NCBI GenBank assembly: GCA_002482685.1
Contig: DLGL01000111.1
Span: 1-7,360 of the forward strand
Origin: Bacteriovoracaceae bacterium UBA7695
GTDB lineage: Bacteria; Bdellovibrionota; Bacteriovoracia; Bacteriovoracales; Bacteriovoracaceae
Length of the DNA: 7,360 nucleotides
Direction of reading: 5' to 3'
This document shows, one piece after another, positions 1 to 4,971 of the stretch. The notes under the pieces were generated by a model. The model did no database searches, was not told the origin of the DNA, and was given only the letters and a program-made list of their open reading frames with translations. Within the stretch, counting starts at the first letter, position 1. Each line of letters starts with the position of its first letter. The translations under genes and the position numbers were made by a program.

Positions 1-612
1 AGAAAACTCATCAGACTCCATGGCCACACCAGTTTTAAAATCGAGGGTGAGTTCACTTAACTGGTGATCAGTCAAAAATCTCTTTTTAACAGTCTCTGCT
101 TTTGCAAGATCCATCGCCATGGCGGCATCAATGATAGGCTGGTAACCCGTGCAGCGGCAGAGATTCCCGGTCATACAGTTTTTAGCTTCCTGAATTTCCA
201 TGGCGGTTTCATTTCTTGCCACTTTCTCTTCCACTAAACCTGTTAAGGCTATGACAAAGCCAGGTGTGCAAAAGCCACACTGACTTCCGTGACACTTTAT
301 CATCGCTTTCTGAGGCTCATTAAATTCAGCTTTATCTTTAAGGGCATCTACAGTCACAAGACTTGAGCCATCGAGGTTGGCCACCACGGTGATACATGAA
401 TTTATGGCCTGAAAATGCTTAGCATCCGTCCCTTTAGCAAACGGGAAAAAACGAAGCACACTACAGGCCCCGCAGTCTCCTTCAGCGCAGACTATTTTTG
501 TTCCAGTGAGACTTTTCTCGTAACGAAGATAATCGGCGAGCATCATGCCTGCATGATCAACTCCCACTTCCTGACGTTTTCCATTAAGATAGAACACTAT
601 TTTATTTCTCAT
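1..612 (-). CDS. xdhA: Xanthine dehydrogenase small subunit (2Fe-2S/FAD), N-terminal part, cut by window edge
   Basis: The reading frame starts at ATG 612-610 and stays open for 204 codons to position 1. It carries both [2Fe-2S] clusters of the molybdenum hydroxylase family. The plant-ferredoxin-type cluster has Cys42, Cys47, Cys50 (motif CAEGDCGAC) and Cys73. The second uses Cys112 and Cys115 (CHGSQCGFCTPG) with Cys152 and Cys154 (GNLCRCTGY). In this family the clusters pass electrons from the molybdopterin subunit to FAD during oxidation of hypoxanthine to xanthine and urate. The frame runs about 45 residues past the second cluster, as expected if a FAD domain follows (XdhA type, not the short XdhC type), but that domain lies outside the window. 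A weak AGGG precedes the start. It diverges from the adenine deaminase gene, which supports a purine substrate over other aldehydes or heterocycles. The family is certain; the exact substrate is inferred. Confidence 0.9.
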   Translation of the reverse strand, partial: MRNKIVFYLNGKRQEVGVDHAGMMLADYLRYEKSLTGTKIVCAEGDCGACSVLRFFPFAKGTDAKHFQAINSCITVVANLDGSSLVTVDALKDKAEFNEPQKAMIKCHGSQCGFCTPGFVIALTGLVEEKVARNETAMEIQEAKNCMTGNLCRCTGYQPIIDAAMAMDLAKAETVKKRFLTDHQLSELTLDFKTGVAMESDEFS

Positions 613-640
613 TATACCCTGCGCAAAAGATGGCCATTTA

Positions 641-669
641 TTTACAACATTGTCTCTGAAAGTTAGTAT
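641..669 (+). promoter_or_regulatory. Putative sigma-70 promoter for adenine deaminase operon
   Basis: TTTACA (641-646, 5/6) is followed after 17 bases by TAGTAT (664-669, 4/6). The predicted start near 676 lies downstream of the alternative GTG codon at 673, which supports ATG 697 as the translation start, with a leader of about 20 nt containing AAGG. Confidence 0.4.
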
Positions 670-677
670 CTTGTGAA
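649..677 (-). promoter_or_regulatory. Putative sigma-70 promoter for xdhA
   Basis: On the minus strand TTCACA (677-672, 5/6 to consensus) is followed after 17 bases by GACAAT (654-649, 4/6). Transcription would begin near 642, leaving a leader of about 30 nt. It overlaps the divergent deaminase promoter, so the two genes probably compete for or share regulation. Found by eye only. Confidence 0.35.
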
Positions 678-696
678 AAGAAAAAAGGTCCTGAAA

Positions 697-1698
697 ATGA
701 ATCAATTAGACTTGATAAAAAAACTTCCAAAAGCAGAGCTGCATCTTCATATCGAAGGCACATTTGAACCTGAATTAATGTTTGAAATAGCACGGCGAAA
801 CAAAGTGAATATTCGTTTTAAGAGCGAAGAAGAAATCCGGCAAGCGTATGATTTTCACAACCTTCAGTCGTTTCTTGATATCTATTATGAAGGGGCAGGG
901 GTGCTTTTGTACGAGAGAGATTTCTATGATCTCACCATGGCCTATCTCAAAAAATGCCGTGAAGATAACGTTGTTCATACCGAGATATTTTTTGATCCAC
1001 AGACTCACACTGACCGTGGAGTTTCTTTTGATACAGTTTTTAAGGGTATCCATGCTGCACTTAAAGATGCTCAAAAAGAATGGGGCATCACAGGCCACAT
1101 GATTATGTGTTTTTTGCGACACCTTTCTGAAGAAAGTGCTTTTAAAACTCTGACTGAATCTCTTCCTTATAAAAACCACATCATTGCCGTTGGACTGGAT
1201 TCTGGGGAAGTGGGTCATCCACCTTCTAAATTTGAACGCGTATTTGCAGCGGCCATCAAAGAAGGATTTCTTACAGTTGCTCATGCAGGAGAAGAAGGGC
1301 CACCCTCATATATTTGGGAAGCCCTTGATCTTTTGAAAGTAAAACGTATTGATCACGGAGTGAGGGCCCTGGAAGACGCTGAACTCATGAAAAGGATTAT
1401 TGCTGAAAAAATGCCTCTGACAGTATGTCCTCTTTCAAATTTAAAACTTAAAGTTTTTAATAAGCTAAGTGATCATAATCTTAAAAAGCTTTTACATCAG
1501 GGTGTAAAGGTTACAGTTAACTCTGATGATCCTGCCTATTTCGGCGGTTACGTAAATCAGAATTTTATTGAAACTGCGGAGGCACTTGATTTGTCTGCCG
1601 ATGAGATTAAACAGATTGCGGTCAATTCATTTGAAGCTTCATTTCTTTCAATCGAAGAAAAAGCGAAATGGCTCACGATTATCGAGGCCATAAAGTGA
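697..1698 (+). CDS. add: Adenine deaminase (adenosine deaminase superfamily, Aah1/ADE type)
   Basis: A 333-residue zinc enzyme that hydrolyses adenine to hypoxanthine and ammonia in the cytoplasm. Zinc ligands are His16 and His18 (HLHIEGT), His196 (HAGEEGPP) and Asp277 (NSDDPAYF). Glu199 is the proton donor, His220 (IDHG) stabilises the attacking water and Asp278 contacts the base. Several stretches are typical of the bacterial/fungal adenine deaminase branch rather than true adenosine deaminases: HIEGT instead of HLDG, LQSFLDIYYEG, FFDPQTHTDRG and VGLDSGEVGHPPSKF. The symbol add is the superfamily name used by annotation pipelines. The length is normal for the family. ATG 697 was chosen because AAGG lies 8 bases upstream (685-688) and a promoter starts near 676; GTG 673 has no ribosome site. 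The stop overlaps the next gene by GTGA. Family certain; adenine over adenosine very likely. Confidence 0.93.
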   Translation: MNQLDLIKKLPKAELHLHIEGTFEPELMFEIARRNKVNIRFKSEEEIRQAYDFHNLQSFLDIYYEGAGVLLYERDFYDLTMAYLKKCREDNVVHTEIFFDPQTHTDRGVSFDTVFKGIHAALKDAQKEWGITGHMIMCFLRHLSEESAFKTLTESLPYKNHIIAVGLDSGEVGHPPSKFERVFAAAIKEGFLTVAHAGEEGPPSYIWEALDLLKVKRIDHGVRALEDAELMKRIIAEKMPLTVCPLSNLKLKVFNKLSDHNLKKLLHQGVKVTVNSDDPAYFGGYVNQNFIETAEALDLSADEIKQIAVNSFEASFLSIEEKAKWLTIIEAIK

Positions 1699-2306
1699 AA
1701 GTCTTTTCAGTTTTAGCTTTGCTGGCATTGTTTGCTTGTCAGAGTACACCAGAGCAAAGACTGCAACGAATGATTAATATTCAAGTTGAAGAAGACAAGA
1801 AAGCGAACGACTTCGTTTCTTTGGAAGAATCAAAAAATAATTTCGGGAATGCGGAGTCAGAATTTAATCTAGGGCCCATGGTGGAATTTCACGATGCTCT
1901 TTTTCTTGGAAAAGATGATGAATATATCGCCCGCGAACTATCAAAATACCGGTTTATTAAATCAGCTGAAGATATGATAAAAGCTCGCCGCCGTATTTTA
2001 GGATATTACACCCAAAGCGGAAGATATCATTTAACTGAAGAGCTGGTGGATTGCTCTAAAGATCATATAACCATTAAGCCTATTCCGAATGGCTCTCGGG
2101 TTGCGATGCTCAACGATGTTAGATCCGCAGATCTGGTAACAGTGGAAGCTGACACTCCTCAGGTCTTACAAGATCATTATAAAACCAGCCGTGAAACATT
2201 TATCTCCATGGCCAGGGCCCAAAAACGACCTATCCATGTCTTCTTCCACATTGTGGATTCCAGAATGCGCATGCAAGTTTGCGAAATGGATTTCCACGGG
2301 CCTTAG
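1695..2306 (+). CDS. Putative lipoprotein of unknown function, coupled to adenine deaminase
   Basis: A 203-residue protein I do not recognise. GTG 1695 is the likely start: GAGG (1684-1687) sits 7 bases upstream, and the codon overlaps the deaminase stop in the GTGA arrangement that implies translational coupling. Starting here gives a clean lipoprotein signal: Lys2, a hydrophobic stretch (residues 3-14) and lipobox LFA-Cys15. The ATG at 1668 would prepend a charged segment that spoils the signal. Residues 16-50 are polar and probably a linker. A globular part follows from about residue 55, with many Arg and Lys in the middle (KARRRILGYY) and two further cysteines in the C-terminal part. Residue +2 is Gln, so outer-membrane placement would be expected by the E. 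coli rule. No catalytic motif is visible. The link with purine metabolism is positional only. Confidence 0.82.
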   Translation: MKVFSVLALLALFACQSTPEQRLQRMINIQVEEDKKANDFVSLEESKNNFGNAESEFNLGPMVEFHDALFLGKDDEYIARELSKYRFIKSAEDMIKARRRILGYYTQSGRYHLTEELVDCSKDHITIKPIPNGSRVAMLNDVRSADLVTVEADTPQVLQDHYKTSRETFISMARAQKRPIHVFFHIVDSRMRMQVCEMDFHGP

Positions 2307-2367
2307 ACGAGTTCTTTACTTTAATATTCTTTAGATAGACTTTATGTGCCCCTACCGTGGGTTCGAG

Positions 2368-2427
2368 TTAGCATTTTATATATGCTAAGGATGGCGATCG
2401 AGAAATCGAAGCATCATCTTTAGATGC
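2368..2427 (+). ncRNA. Structured 3' region; possible small RNA or 3' UTR-derived RNA
   Basis: Between the lipoprotein stop and its terminator lie several short dyads. TTAGCAT (2368-2374) pairs with ATGCTAA (2382-2388). TCGA (2398-2401) pairs with TCGA (2406-2409) around a GAAA tetraloop. GCATC (2411-2415) pairs with GATGC (2423-2427). CCTAC (2351-2355) could close the whole with GTAGG (2430-2434), in competition with the terminator stem. No known RNA family is recognised and no convincing promoter was found just upstream, so it may simply be a folded mRNA tail. Confidence 0.25.
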
Positions 2428-2432
2428 AAGTA

Positions 2433-2465
2433 GGCCCGAATTTTTCATTCGGGCCTTCTTATTTT
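2433..2465 (+). terminator. Rho-independent terminator of deaminase-lipoprotein operon
   Basis: GGCCCGAAT (2433-2441) pairs perfectly with ATTCGGGCC (2447-2455) around a 5-base loop. The tail TTCTTATTTT follows. On the minus strand the hairpin has no T tract, so it serves the plus strand and protects the convergent copper-protein gene. Confidence 0.88.
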
Positions 2466-2486
2466 CCATGCCTGGGTAGAAAAACA

Positions 2487-2858
2487 CTAGTGTTCCATAT
2501 TCCGGCAACTATCCGCACATCTGCGGCACGCCTGAACACAAAGATTCATCATGACGTCACTCGCCTCTATGTGTTCGCAGTGATTTGCACAAGCATCACA
2601 TACCCGAGCGCAAACTCCACACAGGTCATGGGCGAAATCTGATTTCTCAATCATGAACCCCGCCGTGAGCTTACAAATTTCAGCACATTCTTTCATGAGA
2701 GTTATGTGAGTGACTTCACTATGCTTCCCTCCAAGAGAGAGGCAATGCTGAAGACAATTAGTTACTACCCGGTAGCAATCCAGAGAATTTTGTATGGCGT
2801 CTTCCATATTTACAGAAAGTCGGTTGATAAATTCGTTTTGATCTTTAAGTGTTTCCAT
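2487..2858 (-). CDS. Four-helix bundle copper-binding/storage protein (Csp/DUF326 type, cytosolic)
   Basis: A 123-residue protein with 14 cysteines: 28, 35, 39, 58, 62, 80, 83, 87, 90, 94, 107, 111, 114 and 118. Most are spaced as CxxxC or CxxC on predicted helices. This pattern and length match the DUF326/Csp family, in which Cys residues lining the inside of a four-helix bundle bind many Cu(I) ions. There is no signal peptide, so it should be cytosolic like Csp3, buffering or storing copper. A strong GGAGGT (2869-2864) lies 5 bases before ATG 2858, and the frame ends with TAG. It lies 71 bp downstream of the LD-carboxypeptidase gene on the same strand but appears to have its own promoter in that gap. 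A zinc or other thiophilic metal role cannot be excluded from sequence. Confidence 0.85.
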   Translation of the reverse strand: METLKDQNEFINRLSVNMEDAIQNSLDCYRVVTNCLQHCLSLGGKHSEVTHITLMKECAEICKLTAGFMIEKSDFAHDLCGVCARVCDACANHCEHIEASDVMMNLCVQACRRCADSCRNMEH

Positions 2859-2876
2859 TAGGCACCTCCAGAAAGA

Positions 2877-2904
2877 ATTCTAGATGAGTTGAAGAAAAAC
2901 TCAA
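2877..2904 (-). promoter_or_regulatory. Putative promoter of the copper-binding protein gene with overlapping dyad
   Basis: On the minus strand TTGAGT (2904-2899, 4/6) and TAGAAT (2882-2877, 5/6) are 16 bases apart. Transcription would start near 2870, just ahead of the ribosome site. The dyad TGAGTT/AACTCA (2885-2890 with 2898-2903) overlaps the -35 element and spacer, and the palindrome CCCGCGGG (2909-2916) lies just upstream. Either could be an operator, perhaps for a copper-responsive regulator; neither matches a site I can name. Confidence 0.4.
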
Positions 2905-2929
2905 AGCCCCCGCGGGTAATCTTAATTTA

Positions 2930-3865
2930 TTAATGATTAGTAAAACAGACTAAAGAAGGACGCTCGCCTAAAGTAAGTTCAGCTCTGGTATTAAAAGGAA
3001 GAGGGGCGTTGGAGCCCGGAGCGTGGCCACAAGGCAGACCTTTCAGAACTGGATATTTCACACGGTGAGCGAAGCGCTCGATTGCCTGTGGCACGAGGTT
3101 CCTGCCGTCTTTCTCAAAACCCTCTGTGAAGTCTCCTACCAGGAGTGCTTTGAGATTATCATCCATCATTTTGGCCTGGTGAAGTTGCTCAAGCATCCTA
3201 TCCACTGAGTAGCCCCTCTCGGAAACATCTTCAATAAAGAGCATTCTGTCCTTAGGAGAGGCTTGCCATGCAGTTCCCAGAGAAGTCTGAATCAGACGTA
3301 AATTTCCTCCTGTAATGGAACTAACGATGGTCTGTGACTTTTTTGCGGCATCATTTAAAGGAACTAGGTTAGTGTAAGTTACCCGATCAATACGGCCGAA
3401 TAAGAGATCTATTAAGTCTTGCTGCTCCTGATTATTTTCCCAATCAGGATGGAGCTGAGAGATTGTTCTTCCATGAAGGGTAGGCCAGTTCCACTTTTGG
3501 TTGAGATAGAGGTGTAAGGCGGTGATGTCGCTAAAGCCAATGAGAAGCTTTGGAGTTTTTGGCCTTTTCATTTTTTCGAGTAGTGGAATAAGCCTCATGC
3601 TACCGTAGCCACCTCTTAAGCACCAAATGACCTTTGCATCGGAATGAAGCGCCCGCTCAAACTCTTCCCATTGTTCGGCCAAAGTTCCTGCAAAAAATAA
3701 ATCCACTTGAATAAATTTATCTGAAAACCGGGGAATAAGATTTTGGTCACGTAGCCAACTCAGGCCTGGCTCTACCTTATTGACCGGAGCGGCGGACGCT
3801 GGCGCCACGATATCTACAATGTCATTTGGGAGAAGAATCTCCCACCGATTATCTCTGTTGGTCAT
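2930..3865 (-). CDS. ldcA: LD-carboxypeptidase (peptidase family S66, LdcA-like)
   Basis: A 311-residue serine peptidase that removes the terminal D-Ala from muramoyl tetrapeptides, cleaving an L,D bond during cytoplasmic peptidoglycan recycling. The S66 triad is complete: Ser112 in GFSDIT, Glu212 in FIEDVSERGY and His281 in GHAPGSNAPLP. The N-terminal IVAPAS (19-24) and LRGGYGSMRLIP (83-94) are also typical. There is no signal peptide, and the length is normal. ATG 3865 gives the usual short lead-in before the first conserved strand; the next Met is residue 90, too far in. No Shine-Dalgarno sequence precedes it. Instead a good -10 box ends 6 bases upstream, suggesting a leaderless mRNA. MccF-like immunity proteins share the fold, but nothing nearby suggests microcin immunity. 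Confidence 0.9.
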   Translation of the reverse strand: MTNRDNRWEILLPNDIVDIVAPASAAPVNKVEPGLSWLRDQNLIPRFSDKFIQVDLFFAGTLAEQWEEFERALHSDAKVIWCLRGGYGSMRLIPLLEKMKRPKTPKLLIGFSDITALHLYLNQKWNWPTLHGRTISQLHPDWENNQEQQDLIDLLFGRIDRVTYTNLVPLNDAAKKSQTIVSSITGGNLRLIQTSLGTAWQASPKDRMLFIEDVSERGYSVDRMLEQLHQAKMMDDNLKALLVGDFTEGFEKDGRNLVPQAIERFAHRVKYPVLKGLPCGHAPGSNAPLPFNTRAELTLGERPSLVCFTNH

Positions 3866-3871
3866 AAAACA

Positions 3872-3899
3872 ATTTTACTCAGTGGCATCCTGATTGCAA
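3872..3899 (-). promoter_or_regulatory. Putative promoter of ldcA producing a leaderless mRNA
   Basis: On the minus strand TTGCAA (3899-3894, 4/6) and TAAAAT (3877-3872, 5/6) are 16 bases apart. Only 6 bases separate the -10 box from ATG 3865, so transcription should begin at or next to the start codon. Its -35 element coincides with the -12 element of the divergent sigma-54 site. Confidence 0.5.
3883..3898 (+). promoter_or_regulatory. Putative sigma-54 (RpoN) promoter for the three-gene operon
   Basis: TGGCAT (3883-3888) and TTGCA (3894-3898) match the -24/-12 consensus TGGCAC-N5-TTGCA at all but one base. The GG (3884-3885) and GC (3896-3897) are exactly 12 bases apart. Transcription would start near 3908, leaving a short leader that holds the AAGGAG ribosome site (3913-3918). 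No plausible sigma-70 promoter was seen on this strand in the 59-bp gap. An RpoN activator would be needed; its site is not visible. Confidence 0.55.
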
Positions 3900-3924
3900 A
3901 TCATAAAGCAGCAAGGAGCTCCTA

Positions 3925-4107
3925 ATGAACCATATCAATCGTTACGGTGAATTAAACCCCAAACCAGCTAAAGGAAAAGCCCCGGCCGTCCCCCAATTGA
4001 CCACAGAAGAAGAGGAAGAAAACCTTAATCCCGACTGGTCACATGATCCCAGATCAGAATCGGCTTATGAAAAACACCCGGATGAAGTTGAGGTAGAAAA
4101 TGATTAA
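3925..4107 (+). CDS. Small acidic protein of unknown function (60 aa)
   Basis: A 60-residue protein with an excellent AAGGAG (3913-3918) 6 bases before its ATG. It has no signal peptide or membrane segment. Residues 11-24 are rich in Lys, Pro and Ala. From residue 25 onward it is strongly acidic, with five glutamates in a row (28-32) and a tail ending EVEVEND. By count it has 15 acidic and 6 basic residues. The composition predicts a disordered cytoplasmic protein. It is the first gene of a three-gene operon, and its stop codon overlaps the next gene, a basic protein of similar size, so the two are made together and could bind each other by charge. I do not recognise the family. Confidence 0.75.
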   Translation: MNHINRYGELNPKPAKGKAPAVPQLTTEEEEENLNPDWSHDPRSESAYEKHPDEVEVEND

Positions 4108-4273
4108 AAAATATTTGGCAAAGAAAGCAGCAAAAAAATCTGCCTCATGGATGGCCAGAACTCAGGCCAAGGTTCTTTTTACTGCTGTAGCGACAATTGC
4201 AACTCATAAGTTGTTAAAAAAAACGGCCAGAAAATTTCCGGCCATGAGCTTTCTGGAACCTAAGAAAACCTGA
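4100..4273 (+). CDS. Small strongly basic protein of unknown function (57 aa)
   Basis: A 57-residue frame starting at ATG 4100, inside the end of the preceding gene (8-base overlap). GAGGT (4090-4094) lies 5 bases upstream. It has 13 Lys and 2 Arg against one Glu. The N-terminus has Lys pairs separated by hydrophobic residues (positions 3-13), and residues 25-39 form a mostly hydrophobic stretch flanked by Lys. That suggests an amphipathic or short membrane-inserting helix with basic ends, or a nucleic-acid-binding peptide. The stop at 4271-4273 is 10 bases from the BON-domain gene. The tight overlap, ribosome site and operon position argue that it is real despite its size. No family is recognised. 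Confidence 0.75.
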   Translation: MIKKYLAKKAAKKSASWMARTQAKVLFTAVATIATHKLLKKTARKFPAMSFLEPKKT

Positions 4274-4283
4274 GAGGTACTTT

Positions 4284-4676
4284 ATGAAATCCCCAGATCC
4301 CTATGACCGCTCTGTCAGGAGCATAAATGATTCTGAGAACTATGAATTCTCAGGGGAGTCTGAGTACTCTCGTGAACGTTCGGATCCGTATCAGATGGTA
4401 GATTATATGATTGATCATGGAGTTGAGTTCAGAGGGAGTGAGGAGAAAGAGGAAGCCAACTCTGATGAAAGACTTGGAGAACTTGTGGCGCAAATTCTTC
4501 GAAGTGAATCCCCGAGCGATGCTTCTGAGATTGATGTAGAAGTCAAAGATGGCGTTGTGAGCTTAACGGGAACAGTAAATTCCTTGCAGAGTAAACACCT
4601 GATTGAATTATCAGTTGAGAATTTATCTGGGGTAAAAGATATTTTTAATCATCTTCGATTTAATTCAACATACTAA
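4284..4676 (+). CDS. BON-domain protein
   Basis: A 130-residue protein with GAGG (4274-4277) 6 bases before its ATG. Residues 61-127 form one BON domain: helix LGELVAQIL, strand IDVEVKDGVVSLTGTV with the conserved Gly90, helix LQSKHLIELSVENL, then GVKDIFNHLRF. BON domains occur in osmotic-stress and envelope proteins (OsmY, Kbp, secretins) and bind phospholipid or other ligands. OsmY is exported, but no signal peptide is present here, so this one is probably cytoplasmic or peripheral to the inner membrane. Residues 1-60 are charged, rich in Ser, Glu, Asp and Tyr and likely disordered. It is the last gene of the putative sigma-54 operon and is followed by a strong terminator. A stress role is inferred from the family. 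Confidence 0.85.
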   Translation: MKSPDPYDRSVRSINDSENYEFSGESEYSRERSDPYQMVDYMIDHGVEFRGSEEKEEANSDERLGELVAQILRSESPSDASEIDVEVKDGVVSLTGTVNSLQSKHLIELSVENLSGVKDIFNHLRFNSTY

Positions 4677-4702
4677 TTAAATATAGAGTTAATTTTTTTT
4701 AT

Positions 4703-4760
4703 AAAAGTCATATCACCGAGTAAATCATGTATCGGTAATATGACTTTTCTTTTGTTTAAA
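4703..4760 (+). terminator. Long hairpin terminator after the BON operon
   Basis: AAAAGTCATAT (4703-4713) pairs with ATATGACTTTT (4738-4748). After one mismatch, ACCGA (4715-4719) pairs with TCGGT (4732-4736), leaving a 12-base loop. The right arm runs into TTTTCTTTTGTTT. There is no T tract on the minus strand, so it acts on the plus strand. Confidence 0.75.
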
Positions 4761-4971
4761 TAAAGTTGTCATTACCTTTGATATCATTCGTATTCTTTCC
4801 AAAAAAATCCTTGTCCCATTCTTGGCCTAACCATTTTCAATCCGTTTAAGAAAATATTGCCTACTTCAGTCGCAACAATCTTCATGTGACGATCGATAAC
4901 AACCCGCAGCAAAGCACTATGAACAATACGAAAAACAGGACGTTTTTTCGTGACCACCAAGGAAGGTATCT
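4761..4971. other. Non-coding gap upstream of the metalloprotease-like lipoprotein
   Basis: This stretch follows the terminator and precedes the lipoprotein gene. It contains a hairpin, ACGAAAAAC (4928-4936) with GTTTTTTCGT (4942-4951, one bulged T), ending 7 bases before the AAGGAAGG ribosome site. It also holds an unproven 57-codon minus-strand frame (4957-4784) and an 18-codon upstream frame (4919-4975). No convincing -35/-10 pair for the lipoprotein gene was found; the promoter is probably here but not recognisable. Confidence 0.5.

Noticed and set aside
415..666. Plus-strand 83-codon frame
   Set aside because: It lies on the opposite strand of the clear xanthine dehydrogenase reading frame, has no ribosome site and a random-looking product.
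673..696. GTG 673 as an earlier start of adenine deaminase
   Set aside because: It adds a Lys-rich octapeptide, has no ribosome site, and lies upstream of the predicted transcription start; ATG 697 has AAGG at 8 bases.
775..1284. Minus-strand 169-codon frame and a plus-strand 84-codon frame (848-1102)
   Set aside because: Both are shadows of the adenine deaminase gene, whose motifs are unmistakable.
1668..1694. ATG 1668 as start of the lipoprotein
   Set aside because: It adds nine residues (MAHDYRGHK) ahead of the signal sequence; GTG 1695 has a GAGG at ideal spacing and gives a normal signal peptide.
2356..2375. tRNA-like T-loop motif (GGGTTCGAGT)
   Set aside because: The flanking bases do not form a T-stem and no acceptor, D or anticodon arm can be assembled.
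2424..2642. Plus-strand 72-codon frame, and a 61-codon frame at 3023-3208
   Set aside because: Shadows of the copper-protein and LD-carboxypeptidase genes respectively; the first also begins inside the terminator.
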